Assembly (NCBI GenBank): GCA_027306855.1
Contig: DAHUYZ010000002.1
Location: forward strand, 1-64,000
DNA length: 64,000 bases
Direction of reading: 5' to 3'
Source of the DNA: Solirubrobacterales bacterium
Lineage (GTDB): Bacteria; Actinomycetota; Thermoleophilia; Solirubrobacterales; Solirubrobacteraceae
Shown here: piece by piece, positions 9,225 through 17,698 of the stretch
Layout of the letters: each line of letters starts with the position of its first letter
How positions within the stretch are numbered: the stretch's first letter is position 1
Position numbers and translations under genes: made by a program
Notes under the pieces: generated by a model
Databases searched by the model: none
The model's input: only the letters and a program-made list of their open reading frames with translations
Told to the model about the DNA's origin: nothing

Positions 9225-9945
9225 GGTCCCTATGGTTGCAGCCGTGCGTCTCGCCAAGTACCTCGCCCACGCTGGCGTCGCGTCGCGCAGAGCCGCCGAG
9301 ACGATCGTGGGCGAAGGGCGCGTGACCGTCGGCGGGGAGGTCGTGCTCGACCCGGCGCTCGACGTCGACGAGCGCAGCGGCGTGGCTGTCGACGGCGAGA
9401 ACGTCGAGGGCGTGGAGAGCCGAGTCGTCTACGCGGTCAACAAGCCGCTCGGCGTGCTGTCCACCGCGAGCGACCCCTACGAACGCCCGACCGTGGTCGC
9501 GCTGATCGGGCATGCCGGCGCGCGGCTGTATCCGGTGGGCCGGCTCGACGCCGATTCGACCGGGCTGATCCTGCTCACGAACGACGGCGAGCTGGCCCAC
9601 CGGCTGACCCACCCGAGCTTCGAGGCGCCCAAGACCTACCGCGTGCGCCTCGCCGGCGGGCCGGTCGGAGAGCGGGCGCTGCGGACGCTGCGCGAGGGGG
9701 TGATGCTCGAAGACGGCATGACCGCGCCCGCGCGCGTGCGACGCTTGCAGGGCGACCGCCTGGAGATCACGATCAACGAAGGCCGCAACAGGCAGGTGCG
9801 GCGCATGTGCGAGGCGGTCGGCCACCCCGTTGTCGCACTCGAACGGGTCGCTTTCGGCGAGCTTCGGCTCGGCTCGCTGGCCCCCGGCGCCCATCGTCGC
9901 TTGAGCGAGGCCGAGACGCGGGCGCTGCGCACCGGAGCGCTCTGA
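9223..9945 (+). CDS. RsuA/RluB-family pseudouridine synthase (GTG at 9244 is an alternative start)
   Basis: S4 domain LAKYLAHAGVASRRAAE; PVGRLDADSTGLILLTNDGEL. Confidence 0.92.
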   Translation: MVPMVAAVRLAKYLAHAGVASRRAAETIVGEGRVTVGGEVVLDPALDVDERSGVAVDGENVEGVESRVVYAVNKPLGVLSTASDPYERPTVVALIGHAGARLYPVGRLDADSTGLILLTNDGELAHRLTHPSFEAPKTYRVRLAGGPVGERALRTLREGVMLEDGMTAPARVRRLQGDRLEITINEGRNRQVRRMCEAVGHPVVALERVAFGELRLGSLAPGAHRRLSEAETRALRTGAL

Positions 9946-9957
9946 CAGAATCGCGCG

Positions 9958-10332
9958 ATGTCCGAGCAGCGCCTACATGCCCTGCGAGGAGCGACGAGCG
10001 TCGATCGCAACGACGCCCAGTGCATCCTCGACGCGACGACCGAGCTGATGAGCGCGATCATGGAACGCAACGCTCTTTCGCCGGAGAACGTCGTGAGCTG
10101 CATCTTCACGGCCACCGACGACTTAGACGCCGAGTTCCCCGCCGTCGCCGCCCGCGCGCTCGGCTTCGAGAAGGTCCCCCTGCTGTGCGCCCGCGAGATC
10201 CCCGTCCCCGGCGCCCTCCCACGAACCATCCGGGTTCTGATCCATTATTACGCCGATGAAGGCCACGAGTCCAAGCACGTCTACCTGCGCGAAGCCGCTT
10301 CGCTGCGCGAGGATCTTCGGGCGGCGCAGTAG
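9958..10332 (+). CDS. aroH: Chorismate mutase, AroH class
   Basis: RGATSVDRNDAQCILDATTELMSAI; IFTATDDLDAEFPA; PRTIRVLIHY. Confidence 0.9.
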   Translation: MSEQRLHALRGATSVDRNDAQCILDATTELMSAIMERNALSPENVVSCIFTATDDLDAEFPAVAARALGFEKVPLLCAREIPVPGALPRTIRVLIHYYADEGHESKHVYLREAASLREDLRAAQ

Positions 10333-10376
10333 CGGCACGGTGGCTACGTGACACGAGCACGACAGGGGGAAGGGCC

Positions 10377-12416
10377 ATGAGCAGGTCGTCAGTCGTTGTG
10401 AGGCTGTTCTGGGCGCTTGCGTGCGTTTGCGCCGTCTCGGCGATGACGGCCGCGGGTGCCGGTGCGGTCGAGCCACATCCGCACACGGGTCGGCTTCCAG
10501 GCTTCCCGGTCATCAGGGGAGTTGTCCCGGTTCTCGGGTCCAAGACGGCCATAACGGCGCGCGAACAGCTCGTCAAGGGCGCGTTTGCGGCCGCACGAGC
10601 CAGACGGACCTCGCCACACGCAGCTGAACCCAACGAAAACTTCCAGTCAGCATGCGAAGCCGAATTCCTCTTCCTCGAAACACAGGATGTTTGCTATCGG
10701 GGCGGGCCGGTGCTTCGCCACCTCGCTGTGCATTTGATCTTTTGGCAAGGAGAACCAGGGACTGTCGGTGAAACCGAAGTGAAGTCGTTCCCGCCGGAAT
10801 ACGAGGAAATCATCGAGCGCTATTTCGAAGACGTCGCCACTGAAAGCGGCGCGCAGAGCAATGTCTACGCGATCGCACCTCAATTTGGCGATGAAAACGC
10901 AAAGGGCGAATTCAATCCCGGCGAATACTCGATCGCGTTCAACAAGACGACGGATGTCGCTGTCGACAAACACAAATTTCCGACCCACCTGGTTGCCCCG
11001 GAATGCCTCGATGAAACCAAGTACTCCAAAGGCGCCTGCCTATTCGACTCGGATATCCAGAAAGAGGTCACGACCGTCGCTACAGCGCAGCACTGGCCGG
11101 CGGAAAGTCTCGAAAACATCTATCTGGTGCTCACAGCGCCCGGTGTCGGCGGATGTTTTGGCGTCGGCTCGACCGAAGAGTGCGCTTACAAGCAGTACTG
11201 CGCCTATCACGGCGATTTCGGCGGTGACGGCGTCACGCCCGGCAACCAAACCATCTACGCAGATCTCCCATACCTCGGGTCCGTGCGCGGCTGCGACTCC
11301 GGCGTGCACCCTAACGAAGAAGTCTCGCGAACCATGGAAGAAGCCGGCGAAGACGGTGGCGCCGACGCGCTCATCGACACCGCAAGCCACGAGCTCAACG
11401 AGGCGATCACCGACCCGATCGGCAGCCAGTGCGAAACCGGTGCGACGGAAGCAAGCCAATGCGAGCGCGGCGCCTGGACCGACGTGATCGGCCAGGAGGT
11501 GGGGGACAAGTGCCTTCCGCCCGAGCAGACGGTCGCCGGCATCTACGGCGAACCGCTCGGGGAGCTACTGCCCGAACGCCCGGCGAGCCTCTTCAACCAG
11601 CTGATAGCGGGCGGGCACTACTGGACCCAGCGCGAGTGGAGCAACGAAGCCGGCGTCTTTGAAGGTGGATGCGTCCAGCGGATGATCGAAGCTCACATCG
11701 CGGTATCCGCAAACGCCGCGGCGACGGTGCCCGTGACGTTTGACGGGTCGGCGTCCGGAGCACAGGGAGACCAAGCGGTGTACTGGGTGTGGAGCTTCGG
11801 CGACGGCGAACAGCTCGGAACGGCGAGTGCGACCACGACTCACACTTATCCGAAGCCCGGCGAATATTTCGTCACGCTCACGGCTTTCGATGCCTACGGA
11901 AATGCGCGGGCAACCTTCGGCGTGCTCACAGTGGGGTCTGCTCCTCCGGCGTCTGCGCCGGCGCCCGCACCGCCACCCATGGTGGTCATCAAGGAAGTCA
12001 AGGTACCGGCTGCTGTTGCCCGTGTTACCGCGGCCCATCTCGCCAAGCTGCTCGGGCTGCCCCCGAACGGCGCGAGGCTCGCCGGGCTCGGGAAGATCCT
12101 GTTCGGGCACGCCGAATGCCCGCCCGCGTGTCTGGTGACGCTGAAGCTGTACGCGAAGGTCACTACCCGCTCGCACAAACGCACGGTTACGCGCCAGGTC
12201 TTGATCGGCACGGCGCGCGTGACGGGCACGCCGAAGGGCGCGGTGTTCGTCAAGGCCCCTGGGCCTGGTATGAGGGAACTCCTGGTTGCCCTGAATGCCA
12301 AGGGGCGCGCGCTGCTGCGCCAGCGCCGCCGGCTCCCGGTCGCGCTCGACGTCGCCGTCCAAGGCCAGGAAGGCGGGACCTGGACGATCGACCGCAAGGT
12401 CACGCTCACGCGCTGA
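10377..12416 (+). CDS. Secreted HExxE putative metalloprotease-like protein with PKD domain
   Basis: Signal peptide; ASHELNEAITDP; PKD-like VTFDGSASGAQGDQAVYWVWSFGDGE...TTHTYPKPGEYFVTL; C-terminal domain shared with the next gene. Confidence 0.75.
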   Translation: MSRSSVVVRLFWALACVCAVSAMTAAGAGAVEPHPHTGRLPGFPVIRGVVPVLGSKTAITAREQLVKGAFAAARARRTSPHAAEPNENFQSACEAEFLFLETQDVCYRGGPVLRHLAVHLIFWQGEPGTVGETEVKSFPPEYEEIIERYFEDVATESGAQSNVYAIAPQFGDENAKGEFNPGEYSIAFNKTTDVAVDKHKFPTHLVAPECLDETKYSKGACLFDSDIQKEVTTVATAQHWPAESLENIYLVLTAPGVGGCFGVGSTEECAYKQYCAYHGDFGGDGVTPGNQTIYADLPYLGSVRGCDSGVHPNEEVSRTMEEAGEDGGADALIDTASHELNEAITDPIGSQCETGATEASQCERGAWTDVIGQEVGDKCLPPEQTVAGIYGEPLGELLPERPASLFNQLIAGGHYWTQREWSNEAGVFEGGCVQRMIEAHIAVSANAAATVPVTFDGSASGAQGDQAVYWVWSFGDGEQLGTASATTTHTYPKPGEYFVTLTAFDAYGNARATFGVLTVGSAPPASAPAPAPPPMVVIKEVKVPAAVARVTAAHLAKLLGLPPNGARLAGLGKILFGHAECPPACLVTLKLYAKVTTRSHKRTVTRQVLIGTARVTGTPKGAVFVKAPGPGMRELLVALNAKGRALLRQRRRLPVALDVAVQGQEGGTWTIDRKVTLTR

Positions 12417-12494
12417 GTCATCGGCGCGTGAGCCGCGTGTCCACCCGTGCGCGCTACGCTCCAGATCGAAGCGAAACCGACCGATGAGCGGGCC

Positions 12495-14315
12495 ATGTGG
12501 ACTGTCAACCGCCGCCGCAGCCTCGCGGCCAGCCTAGCCTTAGCCGCGCTTACGACGTTCGGCTCGCCTGTCCCAGCCGGGGCTTCGACGCCGCCGCCGC
12601 GCGGTCCAAAAGGAATCGTCCCCGTCCACACGGCCAACTCCCGCTTCGGCGCCGCTCCCCGCCTGAGCGCAACGCCCGGCCCGCGCCCCAGCGCCGTGCG
12701 CCGCACGGCCACGCCGCCCGCCGCGACCGCCACGCTCGAATACCACGGCGGGCCGGTGATGCGCTCCACACGCGTCTACACGATCTTCTGGCAGCCCAGC
12801 ACGTTGCCGAGCGGGGTACAGGCGTTCCCTTCCTCGCCAAGCTACACCGAAACGGTCAACGGCTACTTCGCCGCCGTCGCCGCCGACAGCGGCAAGCAGA
12901 GCAACGTCTACTCGCTCGATCCCCAGTACAGCAAGCCGGGTCAGGCGGTCGAATATCTCACGACGTTTCCCGGCGCTGCCGGCTCGTACGCCGATACCGA
13001 GATCGACGCCAAACCGTTTCCAACGAGCGGCTGCACCGACCTGGCCGAACCCGGTGGCGCCGCGCTGCCGGTCTGCCTCACCGAGGAACAGCTGACGGAA
13101 GAGATCGCAACCGTCGTCAAAGCAAAGGGCTGGCCGACAGGGCTGCAGGACATGGTCTTCCTCTACACGCCCTCCGGAGTGGGCAGCTGCTTCAACGCAG
13201 GGCCGGAATCGGAAGAAAACCAATGTTCCTACACCTACTACTGCGCCTACCATTACGATTTCCAAAGCGTCGCCAAACTGACGGTCTTCGCCGACATGCC
13301 ATACGCGGCGACCCCCACCTGCGACGACGGCGCGCGGCCCGGCGGGAGCAAGGGCGTGCCCGGGAGCACCGCAGGCCCCGCGATCGACGCGACGAGCCAC
13401 GAGCACAACGAGGCGATCACCGATCCGACCGGCCAAGGCTGGTGGGACGGCGCCGGCACCGAAACGACCAACGCCGACTACGGTTACGAGAACGGCGACC
13501 TGTGCGTGCTCCCGCGTCCCTCGGAAACGTACGGGCCGCTTCTGCCGGGAAGCTCCGGCTATGGCACCGAAGGCGCCTTCAACCAGCTGATCGACGGCGC
13601 TCCATACCTGCTGCAGATGGAGTGGAGCAACCTCTCCGCAGGCTGCGCGCAGCGCCTGTCCTCCGAATCGTCCATCCCGCCACCCAAAGAACCCTCCAAA
13701 GAACCCGTCAAAGAACCCATCAAAGAACCCATCAAAGAAGAACCAACCAAAGAACCAGCCAAAGAACCAACGCCCGAACCCGCTTCAACGCCGACGCTCC
13801 CGCAGGGCTCCTCCGGCTCGTCCCCGCTTATTCCCACCACGCCGACCGCCGTCGCATCGTTGGGCAGCCCCAAGCCGGCCCCCAAAGGCTCTCAGCCCAA
13901 AGCGTCCTCGCTGACGGCGTACACCGTGGCGAGGCTGCTCGGACTGCCCGCTTCCGGCGCCAACATCACGGCCACCCGCACCGTCACGCTCGGCCACGCG
14001 AGCTGCCCGCCGGCATGCCTGATCGACGTCAGGCTCGTCGCGACTGTTCCGGGCTCCTCTGGGCGCCATCGCCACGCGCGACGGATCACGATCGGCACGG
14101 CCCGCCTTGCGATCACAGGCCACGGCGCTCGCACCCTCGTCGTGACCCTGAACGCGGCCGGCCGCGCGCTGCTGCGAGCCGACCATCGCCTTGCGGTGGC
14201 GCTGAACGTCGCCGTTCATGGGCTCGAAGGCGCGCACTGGACCGTGAGTCGCTCGCTGCGCCTTCTCCTGCAGCCATCCCCACCCGCGCGCCACAGCCGC
14301 CGCCGGCGGTCCTGA
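12495..14315 (+). CDS. Secreted HExxE putative metalloprotease-like protein with KEP-repeat linker (paralogue of upstream gene)
   Basis: Signal peptide MWTVNRRRSLAASLALAALTTFGSPVPAGAS; TSHEHNEAITDP; KEPxKEP repeats; shared C-terminal domain. Confidence 0.75.
   Translation: MWTVNRRRSLAASLALAALTTFGSPVPAGASTPPPRGPKGIVPVHTANSRFGAAPRLSATPGPRPSAVRRTATPPAATATLEYHGGPVMRSTRVYTIFWQPSTLPSGVQAFPSSPSYTETVNGYFAAVAADSGKQSNVYSLDPQYSKPGQAVEYLTTFPGAAGSYADTEIDAKPFPTSGCTDLAEPGGAALPVCLTEEQLTEEIATVVKAKGWPTGLQDMVFLYTPSGVGSCFNAGPESEENQCSYTYYCAYHYDFQSVAKLTVFADMPYAATPTCDDGARPGGSKGVPGSTAGPAIDATSHEHNEAITDPTGQGWWDGAGTETTNADYGYENGDLCVLPRPSETYGPLLPGSSGYGTEGAFNQLIDGAPYLLQMEWSNLSAGCAQRLSSESSIPPPKEPSKEPVKEPIKEPIKEEPTKEPAKEPTPEPASTPTLPQGSSGSSPLIPTTPTAVASLGSPKPAPKGSQPKASSLTAYTVARLLGLPASGANITATRTVTLGHASCPPACLIDVRLVATVPGSSGRHRHARRITIGTARLAITGHGARTLVVTLNAAGRALLRADHRLAVALNVAVHGLEGAHWTVSRSLRLLLQPSPPARHSRRRRS
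13684..13772 (+). repeat. Imperfect 12-nt minisatellite (AAAGAACCCATC-like) encoding (K-E-P-x)n
   Basis: Direct reading: aaagaaccctccaaagaacccgtcaaagaacccatcaaagaacccatcaaagaagaaccaaccaaagaacc... Confidence 0.85.
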
Positions 14316-14369
14316 GGATCCAGCGCAAGGTCACGCTCACATACGGACCCCATCCGCCACAATGGCCTC

Positions 14370-15467
14370 GTGGCGATCGAGTTCTCAGAGCGCATCTCCC
14401 GCATCCCCGTCTACCCGGCGGCTGAGGGCTACGCCGAGCGCGCACCCAAGGTCAGGCTCGCCTCCAACGAGTCTCCCTGGCCGCCGCTGCCCGCCGTCGT
14501 CGAAGCGATAAACCGCGCGCTGCCGAACCTCAACCGTTACCCCGACCCGACCAACTCGCAGCTCAAGCAGCGCCTGTCCGAGCGCTACGGCGTCCCCGTA
14601 GCGCGGATCGCGATCGGCAACGGCTCATGCGACCTGCTTCTTGCGGCAGGCGACGCGCTGCTCGAGCCGGGAGCGGAGCTCGTGTATGCATGGCCGTCCT
14701 TCTCGGTCTATCCGCACCTGCCGGCCGCCTCGGGCGCGCGCGCGGTAACGGTCCCGCTCGATGCACTCGAGCGTCACGACCTGCAGGCGATGCTGCGCGA
14801 GATCAACGTCGCCACCCGACTCGTGATCGTCTGCAACCCCAACAACCCGACCAGCACCGCGCTGTCCCTGGCTGAGATAGCCGACTTCGTGGACGAGGTG
14901 CCGCACCACGTCTGCGTGATCCTCGATGAGGCCTACTGCGAGTTCAACCTGCTCGAGGACCCCGACGCCTCGATTGGGTTGCTCGACCGTCATCCCAACC
15001 TCGTCCTGCTGCGCACCTTCTCGAAGGTCTACGGCCTGTGCGGGCTGCGCGTCGGCTTCGCGCTGTGCGGCTCCGAGGAGATGCCCCGCGTGCTGGACCA
15101 GGTCCGCCAGCCCTTCTTCTGCAACCTCGCCGCTCAGGCGGCGGCCGTCGAGGCGCTGCGCCACCAGGACGCCGTCACCGAGCGGGTCACGCGCACGATC
15201 GCCGAGCGCATCTCCGTCGATGAGCGCCTCCGCGCTCTCGGCCTGCAACCGGCCGAGTCGCAGGCTAACTTCTGCTGGGTCCCCTTCGGTGGGGAGGACC
15301 CCGAGCGCGCCGCCGAGCGCGAGGCCGAAGTGATGCGCGGCCTGCAAGAGCGCGGCGTGCTCGTCCGGGCCGGCTCGGCGCTCGGCAAGGCCGGGGCGCT
15401 GCGCGTCACGTACGGGACGACCGATGAGAACGCGATCTTCCTGGCGGCGCTCGAGGAAGTGCTCTAG
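14370..15467 (+). CDS. hisC: Histidinol-phosphate / aromatic aminotransferase
   Basis: LASNESPWPPLPAVVEAINRAL, NPNNPTS, RTFSKVYGLCGLRVGFAL. Confidence 0.92.
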   Translation: MAIEFSERISRIPVYPAAEGYAERAPKVRLASNESPWPPLPAVVEAINRALPNLNRYPDPTNSQLKQRLSERYGVPVARIAIGNGSCDLLLAAGDALLEPGAELVYAWPSFSVYPHLPAASGARAVTVPLDALERHDLQAMLREINVATRLVIVCNPNNPTSTALSLAEIADFVDEVPHHVCVILDEAYCEFNLLEDPDASIGLLDRHPNLVLLRTFSKVYGLCGLRVGFALCGSEEMPRVLDQVRQPFFCNLAAQAAAVEALRHQDAVTERVTRTIAERISVDERLRALGLQPAESQANFCWVPFGGEDPERAAEREAEVMRGLQERGVLVRAGSALGKAGALRVTYGTTDENAIFLAALEEVL

Positions 15468-15481
15468 GACCCACGCGGGGT

Positions 15482-15510
15482 TTGAGTTGGGGTGGCGCGT
15501 CTGCTACAAC
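15482..15510 (+). promoter_or_regulatory. Putative promoter of the aroF leader: TTGAGT-N17-TACAAC
   Basis: -35-like 15482-15487, 17-nt spacer, -10-like 15505-15510, upstream of the structured leader. Confidence 0.35.
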
Positions 15511-15582
15511 CCTCCCAGACGATTATGCAGCCGACCGCCTCGACATCCGCCCGCACCCGCGCGTCGTACCGGTCGCTGTATC

Positions 15583-15722
15583 GCGCCTGGCGATTTAGCT
15601 AGGCGCTTCGACCCGATCCCGTCCGTGAGCGGGATCGCCACGGGTCGCACCGGGTCCCTTGACGGGGCCAAGCGCCGCTCTCCCGGGCGCACATGCCCAC
15701 CACGGCGTCCAGCACGCCGGCT
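15583..15722 (+). promoter_or_regulatory. Candidate structured 5' leader of aroF (several consecutive hairpins)
   Basis: GCGCCTGGC(GATTTA)GCTAGGCGC 15583-15606; GACCCG-ATCCCG...CGGGAT-CGCCA-CGGGTC 15610-15646; GGTCCC(TTGAC)GGGGCC ~15654-15670; GGGC/GCCC and CGGCGT(CCAGC)ACGCCG further on. Confidence 0.5.
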
Positions 15723-15775
15723 TCACGGGGATGGACCAGCACTCAAGATCTACGAGTACCTGAGAGGATGAGCCG

Positions 15776-16813
15776 ATGATGATCGTCATGAAGGAGACCG
15801 CCACCGAGGAGGAGATCGAGGCGGTCCTAGCCAAGATCGAGCGAGCCGGCGCGGTCCCCCACCGCAGCAAGGGGGCCCGCGTAACCGTGATCGGCGCGAT
15901 CGGCGACGTAGAGCAGGACGCGAGCGTCGAGAGCCTTGGGCTGGAGGCCCAGCCGGGCGTGGACCGCGTCGTGCCGATCCTCAAGCCCTACAAGCTCGCC
16001 TCCGCCCAGTTCCGCCACGGCGAGCGTACGGTCCTGGAGATCGATGGGCGCAAGATCGGGGGAGAGCACTTCGCGCTGATCGCCGGCCCCTGCACCGTCG
16101 AATCGCGCGAGCAGGTTCTATCCACCGCGGACGTCGTCAAGGACGCGGGCGTGGCGATGCTCCGTGGCGGCGCCTACAAGCCCCGCACCTCTCCCTACGC
16201 ATTCCAAGGTCTCGGCGCCGAAGGCCTGAAGCTGCTCGCCGAGGCCAAGGAGCGCACGGGCCTTCCGATCGTCACCGAGCTGATGGACGCGCGCGATCTG
16301 GAGCCGGTGCTCGAGGTCGCGGACGTGATCCAGGTCGGGGCGCGCAACATGCAGAACTTCCCGCTTCTCGCCGAGATCGGCCGCGCACAGCTGCCCGTGC
16401 TGCTCAAGCGCGGGCTCGGCGCTCCGCTGGAGGAGCTCCTGATGGCGGCCGAGTACATCCTCAAGGAAGGCAACCCGGCGGTGATGCTCTGCGAGCGAGG
16501 AATCCGCACGTTCGAGACCGATCACCGCCGCGTGACGCTCGACATCATGGCCGTACCGATCCTCAAGGAGCTCTCGCATCTGCCGGTGATCGTGGACCCC
16601 AGCCACGCCGCCGGCCGGCGCGCGCTCGTGGAGCCGCTGTCGCTTGCCGCCGCCGCCGCCGGAGCGGATGGGATCATCGTCGAGGTGCACCCCAACCCCG
16701 ACGAAGCCCTCTGCGACGGTCCCCAAGCACTGTTGGCCGACGACTTCGCTGCTTACGCGGCCGCGGTCGAGCGGGCGGCCGCGCTCGCGGGGAAGGTCCC
16801 AAGCACGGCGTGA
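15776..16813 (+). CDS. aroF: 3-deoxy-7-phosphoheptulonate synthase
   Basis: FALIAGPCTVESREQ, MLRGGAYKPRTSPYAFQGLG, PVIVDPSHAAGRR. Confidence 0.95.
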   Translation: MMIVMKETATEEEIEAVLAKIERAGAVPHRSKGARVTVIGAIGDVEQDASVESLGLEAQPGVDRVVPILKPYKLASAQFRHGERTVLEIDGRKIGGEHFALIAGPCTVESREQVLSTADVVKDAGVAMLRGGAYKPRTSPYAFQGLGAEGLKLLAEAKERTGLPIVTELMDARDLEPVLEVADVIQVGARNMQNFPLLAEIGRAQLPVLLKRGLGAPLEELLMAAEYILKEGNPAVMLCERGIRTFETDHRRVTLDIMAVPILKELSHLPVIVDPSHAAGRRALVEPLSLAAAAAGADGIIVEVHPNPDEALCDGPQALLADDFAAYAAAVERAAALAGKVPSTA

Positions 16814-17685
16814 AAGACCTGCGGGTCGCGGTCCTGGGCGTCGGTCTGATCGGGGGCTCCATCGGGCTGGGCGCGCGCTCGCGCGCCGATGCGCACGTCG
16901 CGGGCTACGATCCCAACGGCGATGCGCTCTCGCTCGCGATCGAGCGCGGTGCGATCGACGAGGCATGCGCGAGCGTGGCAGACGCCGTGACGGGCGCGGA
17001 CGTCGTCTTCGCAGCCGCCCCCGTCGGCGCCCTGCCGGCACTCGTAGACGACGCGCTCGCGGCCGCCCCACCCGACTGTGTCGTGAGCGACGTCGGCTCC
17101 ACCAAGCAGGCGCTCGTCGAGGCTGTCAGCGATCCTCGCTTCGTCGGCGGCCATCCGCTGGCCGGCGCCGAGACCGCCGGCGTCGAGCACGCCCGCGAAG
17201 ACCTGTTCGACGGGGCTGTCTGGTATCTGGTTCCCGGTTCGTATACCGCCGAGCGGTCGATCATGCGCGTAAGCGAGCTGACACAGTGGCTGGGGGCGAA
17301 GCCCGCGAGCGCGGACGCCGCCACGCACGACCGTCTGATGGCGTGCGTGTCGCATCTGCCTCACGTGATCGCCAACGTGCTCGTCGGCGTGGCGGGACGC
17401 GCGCTGCTCGACGCGGGGAAGGAGTCCGGCCCGCTCGTGTTCGATGTAGGGCCAAGCTTCCGCGACGCCACCCGGGTCGCGGGCGCCAACACGACGATCT
17501 GGACCGACATCTACATGTCGAACAGGGCGGCGCTCATGGAGGCGATCGACGAGGCGCACGAGCGTTTGCGCAAAGTGCAGGCGATGCTCCAGGCCTCAGA
17601 CGCCGAGGCGCTGCGACAGTGGGGCTATGACGCGGAGAGCACGCGCGAAGCCTTGCGTGCGATCAGCCGCGCTTCGGGATCGTAG
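16810..17685 (+). CDS. tyrA: Prephenate dehydrogenase
   Basis: VAVLGVGLIGGSIGLGAR; VGGHPLAGAETAGVEHA. Confidence 0.92.
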   Translation: MKDLRVAVLGVGLIGGSIGLGARSRADAHVAGYDPNGDALSLAIERGAIDEACASVADAVTGADVVFAAAPVGALPALVDDALAAAPPDCVVSDVGSTKQALVEAVSDPRFVGGHPLAGAETAGVEHAREDLFDGAVWYLVPGSYTAERSIMRVSELTQWLGAKPASADAATHDRLMACVSHLPHVIANVLVGVAGRALLDAGKESGPLVFDVGPSFRDATRVAGANTTIWTDIYMSNRAALMEAIDEAHERLRKVQAMLQASDAEALRQWGYDAESTREALRAISRASGS

Positions 17686-17698
17686 GAGCGCCGGGGGG

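Noticed and set aside
15468-15775. T-box, tmRNA, RNase P or SRP RNA in the hisC-aroF gap
   Set aside because: Universal core sequences of these RNAs were not found; kept as an unassigned structured leader.
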